Assembly (NCBI GenBank): GCA_040768445.1
Contig: JAXGMV010000001.1
Span: forward strand, 1,364,001-1,428,000
Direction of reading: 5' to 3'
Origin: JAXGMV01 sp040768445
GTDB lineage: Bacteria > Chloroflexota > Anaerolineae > Anaerolineales > Anaerolineaceae
Length of the DNA stretch: 64,000 nucleotides
A program made the translations under genes and the position numbers. How positions within the stretch are numbered: the stretch's first letter is position 1; each line of letters opens with the position of its first letter. Below are positions 8,471-16,012 of the stretch, in pieces. The notes under the pieces were generated by a model. The model ran no database searches. It was not told the origin of the DNA and was given only the letters and a program-made list of their open reading frames with translations.

Positions 8471-8549
8471 ACGTAACAGCATCGGGTTAATAATAATTTC
8501 GACTTAACAATGATTGTACTGAAAATCGACTCTGTGTACCAGTAGTTAT

Positions 8550-9482
8550 TTAATAACAGACTGCTTTGAAGAGCTTCTCTTTGAATTTTCCTGCATCAAT
8601 TTTGGCGCAGATGGTGGTATTTGGTGGCAGGTGAAGCAGGCCGGCATGATCAATGACCAGGTGACCGTATGCTGTAGGGCTGTTGATCTCCGCGTACGTG
8701 TAGGCCCGGTAAGTGTCCAGCACAATTTCAGGGTATAACGCCGCAGCCATGGTTACCGGGTCGGGCAGGTCAAAACCCTGGATGGCGAAACGATCAAAAT
8801 TGTAGGAAGCCAGCGTGCTGTTGCAGCGAACGCAGAAATCGGCTACAGGGTTACCGCTTTCAATCATTGTTTGCATGTCGCGGTCGTTAATGAACGCTTC
8901 ACCCAGACTGACGTCCCAGCCGACGATGAATAGATCCACACCAGAATTAAGCACAATCTGTGCGGCTTCAGCATCGACGTAGATATTGAATTCTGCCACA
9001 GGGGTCATGTTGCCCGGTCCAAGACCTGAGCCGCCCATGATGGTGATGCGCCTCAGTTTTTTCATCGTCTCAGGCGCTTTCAGGCAAGCTACAGCCACGT
9101 TCGTCAGTGGGCCAAGCGTTACCAACTCAAGCTCGTGCTCGCTGTTATCTATGATGCGGATCATGGCATCAATGGCATGCTCTGATTCGATCCTGGCTGT
9201 CTTAACCTCGTAACCGGCATCGCCAAGGCCATCATCGCCGTGAACGTTCTCGGCAGTCACCAGATCCCGCAGTATCGGCTTTGCCAAGCCTTTGTAGACT
9301 GACGGGTGATAGGTGCCGGCAACCTCAATGGATATCAGTGCGTTTTTGACCGCCTGCTCCAGCGGCACATTACCGGCAACCACGGTGACCGCTTCAACTT
9401 TGACTTCCGGATCTCGCAGCGCCATAATTAGTGCCACGGCATCGTCTGAAGCTGTATCTGTGTCAATGATGATATGTTTCAC
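8550..9482 (-). CDS. Inosine-uridine-type nucleoside hydrolase
   Basis: 310 residues, full length for the IUNH family. The N-terminal DTDTASDDAVAL supplies the Asp cluster that holds Ca2+ and the ribose. VTVVAGNVPLEQ, VHGDDGLGD, LVTLGPLTNVA and the MGG segment follow as in family members. The C-terminal DPVTMAAALYP carries the conserved Asp. It hydrolyses the N-glycosidic bond of ribonucleosides in the cytoplasm, for purine or pyrimidine salvage; the base preference cannot be read. It sits nine bases downstream of the HAD phosphatase gene on the same strand, so they form an operon. Confidence 0.92.
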   Translation of the reverse strand: MKHIIIDTDTASDDAVALIMALRDPEVKVEAVTVVAGNVPLEQAVKNALISIEVAGTYHPSVYKGLAKPILRDLVTAENVHGDDGLGDAGYEVKTARIESEHAIDAMIRIIDNSEHELELVTLGPLTNVAVACLKAPETMKKLRRITIMGGSGLGPGNMTPVAEFNIYVDAEAAQIVLNSGVDLFIVGWDVSLGEAFINDRDMQTMIESGNPVADFCVRCNSTLASYNFDRFAIQGFDLPDPVTMAAALYPEIVLDTYRAYTYAEINSPTAYGHLVIDHAGLLHLPPNTTICAKIDAGKFKEKLFKAVCY

Positions 9483-9491
9483 TGGATGTTC

Positions 9492-10133
9492 CTATGCTGA
9501 TGTTCCAGCCAGGACCTGTTCCAGATCGCTGACCTGATTGAAAACAAGTTCCGGTTGGTAAGCTTGCAGCGCGTCCAGCCTGGTATAGCCCCAGGCTACC
9601 GCACCGAAATCTATCTTGGCCTTGCGGGCTGAGAGCAGGTCACGGATTTCGTCACCGATGTAGAGTGTTTCTGATGGTGAATACTGGCTTTTTTTGAGGA
9701 TACGTTTGAACTTTTTGTCTTTGCCATACAATGAAACGCCGCATTCAAAATGGTGGATTAAGCTGGTGCAACGCTCTCCCAGCACCTTGACGACATTGTG
9801 ATAGGAATTGGAAGTAACAATTCCCAGGGTGTAACCCTCCGCCGCCAGCCGGGTGATAACCTCTTCAATACCGGTAAACAATGATAGCTGTTCAACCTGT
9901 TGAGCCATTTGCTTGCGGAAAAACCTGGTCATGGTCAACAGCTTCCAAAAGGATATGTTGTGGCGTTTAAGCATGGTGTGGGTATCAATGCCTCGCAGAA
10001 ATTCAATTTCACCCATGTCAACCGGCTTGAGGTTAAATTTTTCAGCAGCGTGGCTCAACATGCTTAATACCCACGGAAAGGTATCCGCCAGTGTGCCGTC
10101 AAAATCAAACATCACGAGGTTATATTTTGCCAT
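9492..10133 (-). CDS. HAD-superfamily phosphatase, phosphoglycolate-phosphatase-like
   Basis: 213 residues. The motifs are MFDFDGTLADT (motif I, nucleophile Asp9), VTSNSYHNV (motif II), a Lys in GKDKKFKRILK, and YIGDEIRD (motif IV). The helical cap between residues 16 and 80 places it in the Gph/PGP-like subgroup. It should remove phosphate from a small metabolite. Being in an operon with a nucleoside hydrolase suggests sugar phosphates or nucleotides from salvage, but the substrate is not predictable from sequence. Confidence 0.85.
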   Translation of the reverse strand: MAKYNLVMFDFDGTLADTFPWVLSMLSHAAEKFNLKPVDMGEIEFLRGIDTHTMLKRHNISFWKLLTMTRFFRKQMAQQVEQLSLFTGIEEVITRLAAEGYTLGIVTSNSYHNVVKVLGERCTSLIHHFECGVSLYGKDKKFKRILKKSQYSPSETLYIGDEIRDLLSARKAKIDFGAVAWGYTRLDALQAYQPELVFNQVSDLEQVLAGTSA

Positions 10134-10195
10134 GTATGCTCCAGTAGCCTGATTTTAACCGAAATATCACCGGACTGCCATGATTAAGTAAGTGT

Positions 10196-10205
10196 TCACC
10201 GGTGA
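10196..10205. promoter_or_regulatory. Perfect palindrome TCACCGGTGA
   Basis: A ten-base perfect palindrome 63 bases upstream of the HAD phosphatase start and downstream of msrA. It could be an operator or chance; no second copy was seen nearby. Confidence 0.2.
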
Positions 10206-10241
10206 CGGAGAAATAAGATCCTGCTGGCGTACCAGAAATGC

Positions 10242-10811
10242 TCAATTCACCACAAGGCTGGCAAAAGTCTTTCGGAACTTCGAGACCTTGGGCGCAACCA
10301 CCATCTGGCAGTAGCCGGCGTAGGGGTTCTTTTCGTAGTAGCGCTGGTGGTAGTCCTCTGCTTGATAAAACACTTCAAGCGGAGTCAGCTCTGTCACGAG
10401 AGTACCGCCCCAGGTGTTCTCCAGCTGCACATCTGACATCACCTGTTTTGCCACAGCCTGTTGAGCTTCATCGTGATAATAAATGGCTGAGCGGTACTGC
10501 GTGCCGACATCCGCTCCCTGCCGATTGAGTGTCGTCGGGTTATGAATGGTGAAAAAGATGTGCAGAAGCTGTTCGTAACTTACCAGCGAGGGGTTAAAAG
10601 TGATTTGGACTGCCTCTGCGTGACCGGTACCCCCGCTGCAAACCTGTTCATAGGTAGGGCGTGGCGCATGACCGCCAGTGTAGCCTGAGACAACCTGCTC
10701 TACACCTATAACCCTGATGTAAACGGCTTCCAGACACCAGAAACAGCCCCCTGCCAAAGTAGCAATCTGATGGGGTTGTTGATTGGTTTCATCCTTCGAA
10801 AGATGTGACAT
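10242..10811 (-). CDS. msrA: Peptide-methionine (S)-S-oxide reductase
   Basis: 189 residues. LAGGCFWCLEAVY carries the catalytic Cys, followed by VVSGYTGG, GTGHAEAVQITF and QYRSAIYY, all hallmarks of MsrA. It reduces the S-epimer of methionine sulfoxide in proteins, using thioredoxin, and protects an anaerobe against oxygen exposure. The start is ATG 10811 with AGGA upstream; the in-frame extension to 10901 is A/T-rich and not protein-like. No MsrB domain is fused. An inverted repeat lies 50-70 bases upstream. Confidence 0.95.
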   Translation of the reverse strand: MSHLSKDETNQQPHQIATLAGGCFWCLEAVYIRVIGVEQVVSGYTGGHAPRPTYEQVCSGGTGHAEAVQITFNPSLVSYEQLLHIFFTIHNPTTLNRQGADVGTQYRSAIYYHDEAQQAVAKQVMSDVQLENTWGGTLVTELTPLEVFYQAEDYHQRYYEKNPYAGYCQMVVAPKVSKFRKTFASLVVN

Positions 10812-10859
10812 GATTGTTTTGTCCTTATAGTTACTGAATTGAATAATTAATATAATTAC

Positions 10860-10882
10860 ATCATATTCTATAAATATATGAT
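10860..10882 (-). promoter_or_regulatory. Inverted repeat upstream of msrA
   Basis: ATCATAT (10860-10866) and ATATGAT (10876-10882) form an inverted repeat with a nine-base spacer in very A/T-rich DNA upstream of msrA. This is a plausible operator, but A/T-rich palindromes also arise by chance. Confidence 0.3.
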
Positions 10883-10963
10883 AAGTGTATAAAATATTCA
10901 AATTAAAAAAACAGCCGAGTCAAAGGTACTTCAGAGCCGGCAGAACCCCCAACTATTAACGCG

Positions 10964-11227
10964 TCAGCTTTTCTTCAATAGTTCTTTCTCGGTTTCAGCC
11001 GCTTCCTGGTAGAGCGCTTCGACTTGCTGCTTGACCTCATCGCTGGCGGTTGGTGTGTAGCGGATGAATTTCACCAGGTCAAGCGCCTGCCGCAGCGTGT
11101 CTTTTACCTGTGCTGTGTAGGAAAAATCTACAAACATCCCTGTATCAGGCCGGGGGATGGCACGCGCTTTCTCTATCAGCTTCTTGGCTTTGATTATTCT
11201 TTCTGCAGCTGGGATTTGACGTGCCAT
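10964..11227 (-). CDS. Hypothetical helical protein
   Basis: 87 residues, not recognised. It is almost wholly helical and charged: IIKAKKLIEKARA, then QVKDTLRQALDLVKFI, then DEVKQQVEALYQEAAETEKELLKK, with a PRPDTGMFVDFSY loop between the first two. No membrane segment, cysteine or enzyme motif is present. AGGAG seven bases before the ATG supports the start. It could be a small adaptor or nucleic-acid-associated protein; that is a guess from composition only. Confidence 0.6.
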   Translation of the reverse strand: MARQIPAAERIIKAKKLIEKARAIPRPDTGMFVDFSYTAQVKDTLRQALDLVKFIRYTPTASDEVKQQVEALYQEAAETEKELLKKS

Positions 11228-11298
11228 GCGTGCTCCTTGACGAAGGTTATTGAGAGAACTTGATAACCTGAATACACCGGTCTTGCTGGAATGTTGAT

Positions 11299-11751
11299 TT
11301 AATTATATTCCGGGTCTTCGTGTTGATGCGGCTGGACTTTGGGCGCCTGCTTGGGATTGTATGTATTGATCGACAGGAGGTGATAGGTGACACCGCTGCC
11401 AATGGCCGCCAGTAACATCTTTAACCACCAGGCTTCAACCAGAAAGGCGATCGATGACCCGATACTGAGCCACAAGGCAGTGATTGTGAAGGCTTTTGCC
11501 AGTGCTGTCATACCCAGGCCGGTGCGATAATTTCGGATATAAGCGCCCAACCAGCGGTTATTGAGAAGCCAGTGTAAAAACCGGTCAGAGCTGCGGGCAA
11601 ACAGGAACGCCGCAAGGAGTAAAAAAGGTGTAGTAGGCAGGATGGGGAAAAAGATGCCGATGACGCCTGCGGTCACACACAGGATACCTGCGATGATATA
11701 GGCAGTTCTGGCCAAACCTTTTCTCTTTTCAATCCGTCCGCTTTTTGACAA
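11299..11751 (-). CDS. DUF454 (YbaN-like) inner-membrane protein
   Basis: About 150 residues with three to four membrane segments. The signature GVIGIFFPILPTTPFLLLAAF followed by FARSS and FLHWLLNNRWLGAYI is that of DUF454/YbaN. Function is unknown. The start is uncertain: TTG 11751 has GGAG nine bases upstream, while an in-frame TTG at 11766 has none, so the former is used. It stands alone between the small helical protein and the UlaG-like hydrolase. Confidence 0.8.
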   Translation of the reverse strand: MSKSGRIEKRKGLARTAYIIAGILCVTAGVIGIFFPILPTTPFLLLAAFLFARSSDRFLHWLLNNRWLGAYIRNYRTGLGMTALAKAFTITALWLSIGSSIAFLVEAWWLKMLLAAIGSGVTYHLLSINTYNPKQAPKVQPHQHEDPEYN

Positions 11752-11879
11752 CAGGTATATCTCCAATCGATCAACTCTTAACAGGCAAACCGCCTGGCAG
11801 AGTCATTATAGTCTATCCTGATTGCCAGACGGTCTTTTCTAATGGTTTTCTAATATCGCGCGTCTGTCGGAATGGGGGA

Positions 11880-12560
11880 TCAAGCCATTTGCCGAATGCG
11901 CACCTCGATCGAAGGCTTGTCTTTCAACAGCTCAACCAGCCGCCGGGTATCGGTTTTACCAAAATGATATGGGTAAAGAATGGCGGGGTTGAACATGTTG
12001 GCGGCATCAGCGACCATCTCAGGTGTCATGGTATAGGGAAGGTTCATGGGTAAGAAAGCTACGTCAATATCTTTGAGTTCTCCCATCTCCGGGATATTCT
12101 CGGTGTCACCGCCAATATAGACTGTTGTGTCACCAAAGGTTAATACATAGCCGTTGCCCTCGCCTTTGGGGTGATACGGTCCGCCGCTGGGACGCAAGTT
12201 GACGATATTGTATGCCGGCACAGCTTTGATATTGATACCCAGCACGGTATGTTCATCACCGTTGTGCATCACCGTTCCGCGTTTTAAATTTTTATAGCAA
12301 AGCTCTGTCAGAACAATGGGGGTATCAGCGCTGCTGATGGCAGCCAGGGCTTTCGTGTCAAGATGGTCACCATGCTCATGTGTAATCAGTACAAGATTGG
12401 CAGCCGGCAGGGCAGAGTAATCAGCCACATCAGAATAAGGGTCAATGTGGATGACCTTGCCATTGAATGCCATCATCAGGCTGCCATGGCCGAGGAAGGT
12501 GATCTTAAGATCACCGGTAGATGTTGAAATAAGATCGCTCTCGTAGGTTTTTTGGTTCAC
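11880..12560 (-). CDS. Metallo-beta-lactamase-fold hydrolase, UlaG-like (UPF0173-type)
   Basis: 226 residues. ITFLGHGSLM and HIDPYSDV start the fold. THEHGDHLD is the main metal motif (HxHxDH), GGDTENIPEM gives the bridging Asp, and YPYHFGKTD gives the late His. This pattern belongs to the UlaG/UPF0173 branch of metal-dependent hydrolases. Its cytoplasmic substrate could be a lactone, phosphodiester or nucleotide. The start is GTG, with AGGAG eight bases upstream. No operon partner indicates a pathway. Confidence 0.85.
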   Translation of the reverse strand: MNQKTYESDLISTSTGDLKITFLGHGSLMMAFNGKVIHIDPYSDVADYSALPAANLVLITHEHGDHLDTKALAAISSADTPIVLTELCYKNLKRGTVMHNGDEHTVLGINIKAVPAYNIVNLRPSGGPYHPKGEGNGYVLTFGDTTVYIGGDTENIPEMGELKDIDVAFLPMNLPYTMTPEMVADAANMFNPAILYPYHFGKTDTRRLVELLKDKPSIEVRIRQMA

Positions 12561-12621
12561 AGGATACTCCTTTCTTTATTGTTGTGCATACTGCTCTGGA
12601 TTTAGAGATGGGACGGCAGCA

Positions 12622-13179
12622 TTAATTCTTAAATTGGAAGCTGTCCAATATTTGTTGATAAGGCTCACTGTACTCGTCCAGTGTGCCCGGCGCAGCATAA
12701 ATTGAAAGCACATAAACCATGCCGTTGCGCTCAAGCCAGAGATCGCGAAACTGCCACCAGGGTTCACCCCACGGGCGGCGGTAGGTGATTTCATAACCTG
12801 CAAGTTGTCCCTTTTCAAACCTGGCCTGGGATGCATCCTCTATTTCAGGAACTGCTGATTGGTACACCCGGATGAAGCGGGACTCAAGATCCTCGCCTGT
12901 CGCTACAGGCGACGATGCAACCACGAAGAACACTTCACCCTGTCCCTTGCCGGAAGGGTACTGGATAAACACAAGCTCCTGTACGCCGAGACCCTTGAAT
13001 TCCTGTCCGGCAGCTGCGTCTGCTCCAAAGACTTCTTCTTTTGTTTTCCAACCATCGGGAATGGTAAACGAGAAATACTCGTTGTCAATGGTGCGCGCTT
13101 TTGTCGGTGTAATGCTGCAAGAAAGTGTGAGCACAAGTAAGACCAGTATTAGGGCTGACAAACGTAATTTCTTAGCCAT
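12622..13179 (-). CDS. Secreted lipoprotein, PsbP/DcrB-like
   Basis: 185 residues. MAKKLRL plus a hydrophobic stretch ends in the lipobox LTLSC, so the mature protein is lipid-anchored outside the membrane. The mature part starts NEYFSFTIPDGWKT and ends QQILDSFQFKN. This is the typical frame of PsbP/DcrB-like domains, which form a single alpha-beta sandwich. No catalytic residues are evident and the role is unknown. ATG 13179 is preferred because GGAAGG lies just upstream; an extension to 13194 would add MGRCT before the signal peptide. Confidence 0.7.
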   Translation of the reverse strand: MAKKLRLSALILVLLVLTLSCSITPTKARTIDNEYFSFTIPDGWKTKEEVFGADAAAGQEFKGLGVQELVFIQYPSGKGQGEVFFVVASSPVATGEDLESRFIRVYQSAVPEIEDASQARFEKGQLAGYEITYRRPWGEPWWQFRDLWLERNGMVYVLSIYAAPGTLDEYSEPYQQILDSFQFKN

Positions 13180-13244
13180 AGTACACCTTCCCATAAATGC
13201 AGGTTATCTCATCTGATCACGGCTCAATTTCAATTATAGCATTT

Positions 13245-13904
13245 TCAGTCTGCCACCCGACACTGACTGAGCGCCTGACCAAGCTGAATAATGGGCAGTA
13301 TCTCATCTGGTTTCTTCCCCTGAAAACCGTTGATTTCAACTGCCAGACCGTTTGCGTCCTGGCGGATCAACAGCGGCATGCCTGTCCACGCCAACAGCCT
13401 GCTTTCTACTTCAGGGCTTAGAAGCTGTCTCGCCGCAGTTTCATCCTGAGCAAAGATGGTGTATCGTTCGCGCAGCTGGCTGCTGCCAACATGCGATTCA
13501 CGCAAGTTTTGCATGGTTGAACCAGTCATATACTGCAGCAGTGTTTGCGCTCCTCTGCCGATCATGCCGCTAAGATTTGCACCTTTCGTTTTGCTGCCGA
13601 TGTATACCGGGCTGCCGGGCAGGCTGGTGGTCCAGGTTGTGCACAGGCTAATGTCCGTTGAGCCGGGTCCTGATTCTCTACCGCTGGATGTGGCTGTTGA
13701 TTCGAAGCGCCAGGTGCTGTTTGTGATTACAAAACCGGAACGCAGGCTTTCACGGATGAAAAATACCTGCCACCCATGCTCATCTGCCAGCTGCTTTATT
13801 TGCAGTTCCTGTGCCTGTTTCCTGCGGTTTACGAATATAAAAATTCCAGCGATGAGAATCAGTGTGACTGTGATGACAAGGATATTCAGAAGGGCATCAT
13901 TCAT
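13245..13904 (-). CDS. Hypothetical protein with N-terminal membrane anchor
   Basis: 219 residues, family not recognised. One membrane helix at about residues 5-25 (LLNILVITVTLILIAGIFI) is followed by a charged linker and a soluble part. The soluble part has FVITNSTWRFES, TWTTSLPGSPVYIGSK and a C-terminal LLIRQDANGLAVEINGFQG. The spacing of strands looks like a small beta-rich domain, probably on the cytoplasmic side given RRKQ after the helix. ATG 13904 has GGAAGG nine bases upstream. It is divergent from the GNAT gene. Confidence 0.55.
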   Translation of the reverse strand: MNDALLNILVITVTLILIAGIFIFVNRRKQAQELQIKQLADEHGWQVFFIRESLRSGFVITNSTWRFESTATSSGRESGPGSTDISLCTTWTTSLPGSPVYIGSKTKGANLSGMIGRGAQTLLQYMTGSTMQNLRESHVGSSQLRERYTIFAQDETAARQLLSPEVESRLLAWTGMPLLIRQDANGLAVEINGFQGKKPDEILPIIQLGQALSQCRVAD

Positions 13905-14050
13905 CGGTTCCATCCTTCCAGTGACTGTTGATATATAAAGGGTACTGGCAACCAGGTTGACCATTATCATTAATTATCTATGACTGTAGATAAAACATAT
14001 AATCAATAAGAGAACAACCTGTGCGCTGCCTTATGGAGTAAGAACTAATT

Positions 14051-15031
14051 ATGTTTGAAAATAAACTAACCATCGCACCTTTGGATACGACTCATCTTGA
14101 AGATGCCAGCATCCTGTTTGCTGCTGCTTATGGCAGCTGCCGGCTGACTGTGCCAGACCTGCCTGAACGATGGGCCGACAACCAAATAGCACTAAATAAG
14201 CTGCAAATGTTTATCAAAAAAGGATCAGGGCTGGCAGCGATTACAGGGGGCAGGCTGGTGGGATACCTGGGTTGGTACCATGTACCTGACTTCCGTGACA
14301 GCGGCAAGGCAGCTGCTTATGTACCGGAATGGGCGCATGCCGCCGACGAGACAATCAAAACCGAAGTGTACAGAGCGCTGTACCGTGCCGCTGCAGAACT
14401 ATGGCATACGCAGGGTGTCAAAACCCATGCGCTGTCCTATACTGCCGGCAATCCATGGATGGAGCAGTTCTGGTTTTGGAATGGCTTTGGACTGCTGGTT
14501 GTGGATGCCGTGCGGACGCTCGATCCTCTACTTGCCAGACCGGTCAGTGAACTGGTGATAAAGAAGGCAGGGCTTGAAGACATTGGCAGTGTGCTGATAC
14601 TGGAGATAGAGCACTGGCAGCACTACCTCAAAGCGCCAATTTTCATGAACCCTCATGGAGCCATCACAGCGGAGGAGATACAGCCGTTTATCGGCACAGA
14701 GAACAATGCCTATTTCCTGGCAGAGTATGCTGGACAACCTGCCGGCATGATGAAGTTTGAGCCGGCAAGTACCGGCGCAACGGACCTGGTGGACGCGCAG
14801 ACAACCATCGCGATTACCGGCGCGTATGTCAGGTCGGAATTTCGAGGGTTGGGCATTGCGCCTTCACTGCTCAATTCAGCCTTAAGACATTATGCCGAAC
14901 AGGGCAGGCAGTACTGTTCCGTTGATTTTGAATCTTTCAATCCGGAAGCCGCGGCCTTCTGGATGAAGCATTTTAAGCCGATTTGTTATTCGGTTTTCCG
15001 AGTGCCAGAAACATCCTTGCAGCCTGGCTGA
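14051..15031 (+). CDS. GNAT acetyltransferase with two GNAT domains
   Basis: 326 residues in two halves. The N-terminal half (1-165) has the strand and loop pattern LAAITGGRLVGYLGWY, a degenerate GNAT domain. The C-terminal half (about 170-326) has ITGAYVRSEFRGLGIAPSLL, the R/Q-x-x-G-x-G/A acetyl-CoA pyrophosphate loop, and the closing DFESFNPEAAAFWMKHF. It would acetylate an amine on a small molecule or protein; the acceptor is unknown. It is not in an obvious operon: the HypD activase starts 49 bases downstream but has its own -10 box. Confidence 0.8.
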   Translation: MFENKLTIAPLDTTHLEDASILFAAAYGSCRLTVPDLPERWADNQIALNKLQMFIKKGSGLAAITGGRLVGYLGWYHVPDFRDSGKAAAYVPEWAHAADETIKTEVYRALYRAAAELWHTQGVKTHALSYTAGNPWMEQFWFWNGFGLLVVDAVRTLDPLLARPVSELVIKKAGLEDIGSVLILEIEHWQHYLKAPIFMNPHGAITAEEIQPFIGTENNAYFLAEYAGQPAGMMKFEPASTGATDLVDAQTTIAITGAYVRSEFRGLGIAPSLLNSALRHYAEQGRQYCSVDFESFNPEAAAFWMKHFKPICYSVFRVPETSLQPG

Positions 15032-15066
15032 GGCTCATGCGTTTCATAAATATACCGACGATAGGC

Positions 15067-15072
15067 TATAAT
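15067..15072 (+). promoter_or_regulatory. TATAAT box directly before the activase ATG
   Basis: TATAAT ends eight bases before the A of the start codon at 15080. A start of transcription at the usual six to eight bases would give a leaderless mRNA. There is no ribosome site before that ATG. No clear -35 is visible. Confidence 0.5.
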
Positions 15073-15079
15073 TCACGCC

Positions 15080-16009
15080 ATGACAGACCGATTGGATAAC
15101 ACACAAGCCGGCCGTGTATTCGACATTCGCCGCTTCTCAATTAACGATGGACCGGGCATCCGTACGACCGTTTTCCTTAAAGGCTGCCCGCTGGACTGCT
15201 GGTGGTGCCATAACCCCGAGAGCCAGGACAGCCAGCCGGAGTTGATGGTACGTGAGAATCGATGCATCCACTGCGGTGCCTGTGTAGAGACTTGCCAGCA
15301 CGGCGCAATAGAAATGAGCCAGGATGGCGCGATAACGTGGCTACCTGAGAACTGCATCCTGTGCGGTGCCTGCGTTGAAGCCTGCCTGACAGGTGCGCGT
15401 GAGATTCTCGGCAAGCTTGTGACAGTCAACGAAGTAATGGACAGCATCCGGCGCGATGTACCGTTTTACGACGAATCCGGCGGCGGTATGACGCTCTCAG
15501 GCGGTGAGCCGTTGTATCAACCAGAATTTGCAATTTCACTGCTGAAAGCCTGCAGAGCAGAGGGGATCAATACTGCACTTGACACCTGCGGTTTTGTGGG
15601 TTGGGATGTTCTACAGCAGACCGTTGATGTGGTGGATTTGTACCTGTATGACATAAAAGTAATGGACAGTGACAGGCACTTTCAGTATACGGGTGTGCCT
15701 AACAGTTTAATTTTGGAAAACCTGGTTCGGCTGGATAACGCCGGTGCTAACAGCATCATTCGTGTACCGGTCATACCGGGTGTAAATGATGACCCCGAAA
15801 ATATGCAGGCTTTGATGTCTTTTGCAGGCGGGCTCCAGCACGTTGAACGCATTGACCTGCTGCCGTATCACCCGATTGCGCGGGGAAAGTACGATAGGCT
15901 GGCGCGCGATTACCGCTTACCTGGAATTGAATCGCCAACCACTGAAGTGATGGAGGGGTTAAAATATCTATTACAGACAAATGGTTTCAACGTGAGCGTT
16001 GGAGGTTGA
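15080..16009 (+). CDS. Glycyl-radical enzyme activating enzyme (radical SAM)
   Basis: 309 residues. GCPLDCWWC (Cys36, 40, 43) is the CxxxCxxC site for the S-adenosylmethionine-binding [4Fe-4S] cluster. Two inserted ferredoxin clusters follow, CIHCGACVETC and CILCGACVEAC, as in activases of the HypD, CutC and GrcC classes, which PflA lacks. GGGMTLSGGEPLYQ is the SAM-binding stretch. It abstracts a hydrogen from the glycine of its partner enzyme to form the glycyl radical. The partner is the next gene, four bases downstream, so they are co-translated. Confidence 0.93.
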   Translation: MTDRLDNTQAGRVFDIRRFSINDGPGIRTTVFLKGCPLDCWWCHNPESQDSQPELMVRENRCIHCGACVETCQHGAIEMSQDGAITWLPENCILCGACVEACLTGAREILGKLVTVNEVMDSIRRDVPFYDESGGGMTLSGGEPLYQPEFAISLLKACRAEGINTALDTCGFVGWDVLQQTVDVVDLYLYDIKVMDSDRHFQYTGVPNSLILENLVRLDNAGANSIIRVPVIPGVNDDPENMQALMSFAGGLQHVERIDLLPYHPIARGKYDRLARDYRLPGIESPTTEVMEGLKYLLQTNGFNVSVGG

Positions 16010-16012
16010 GGT

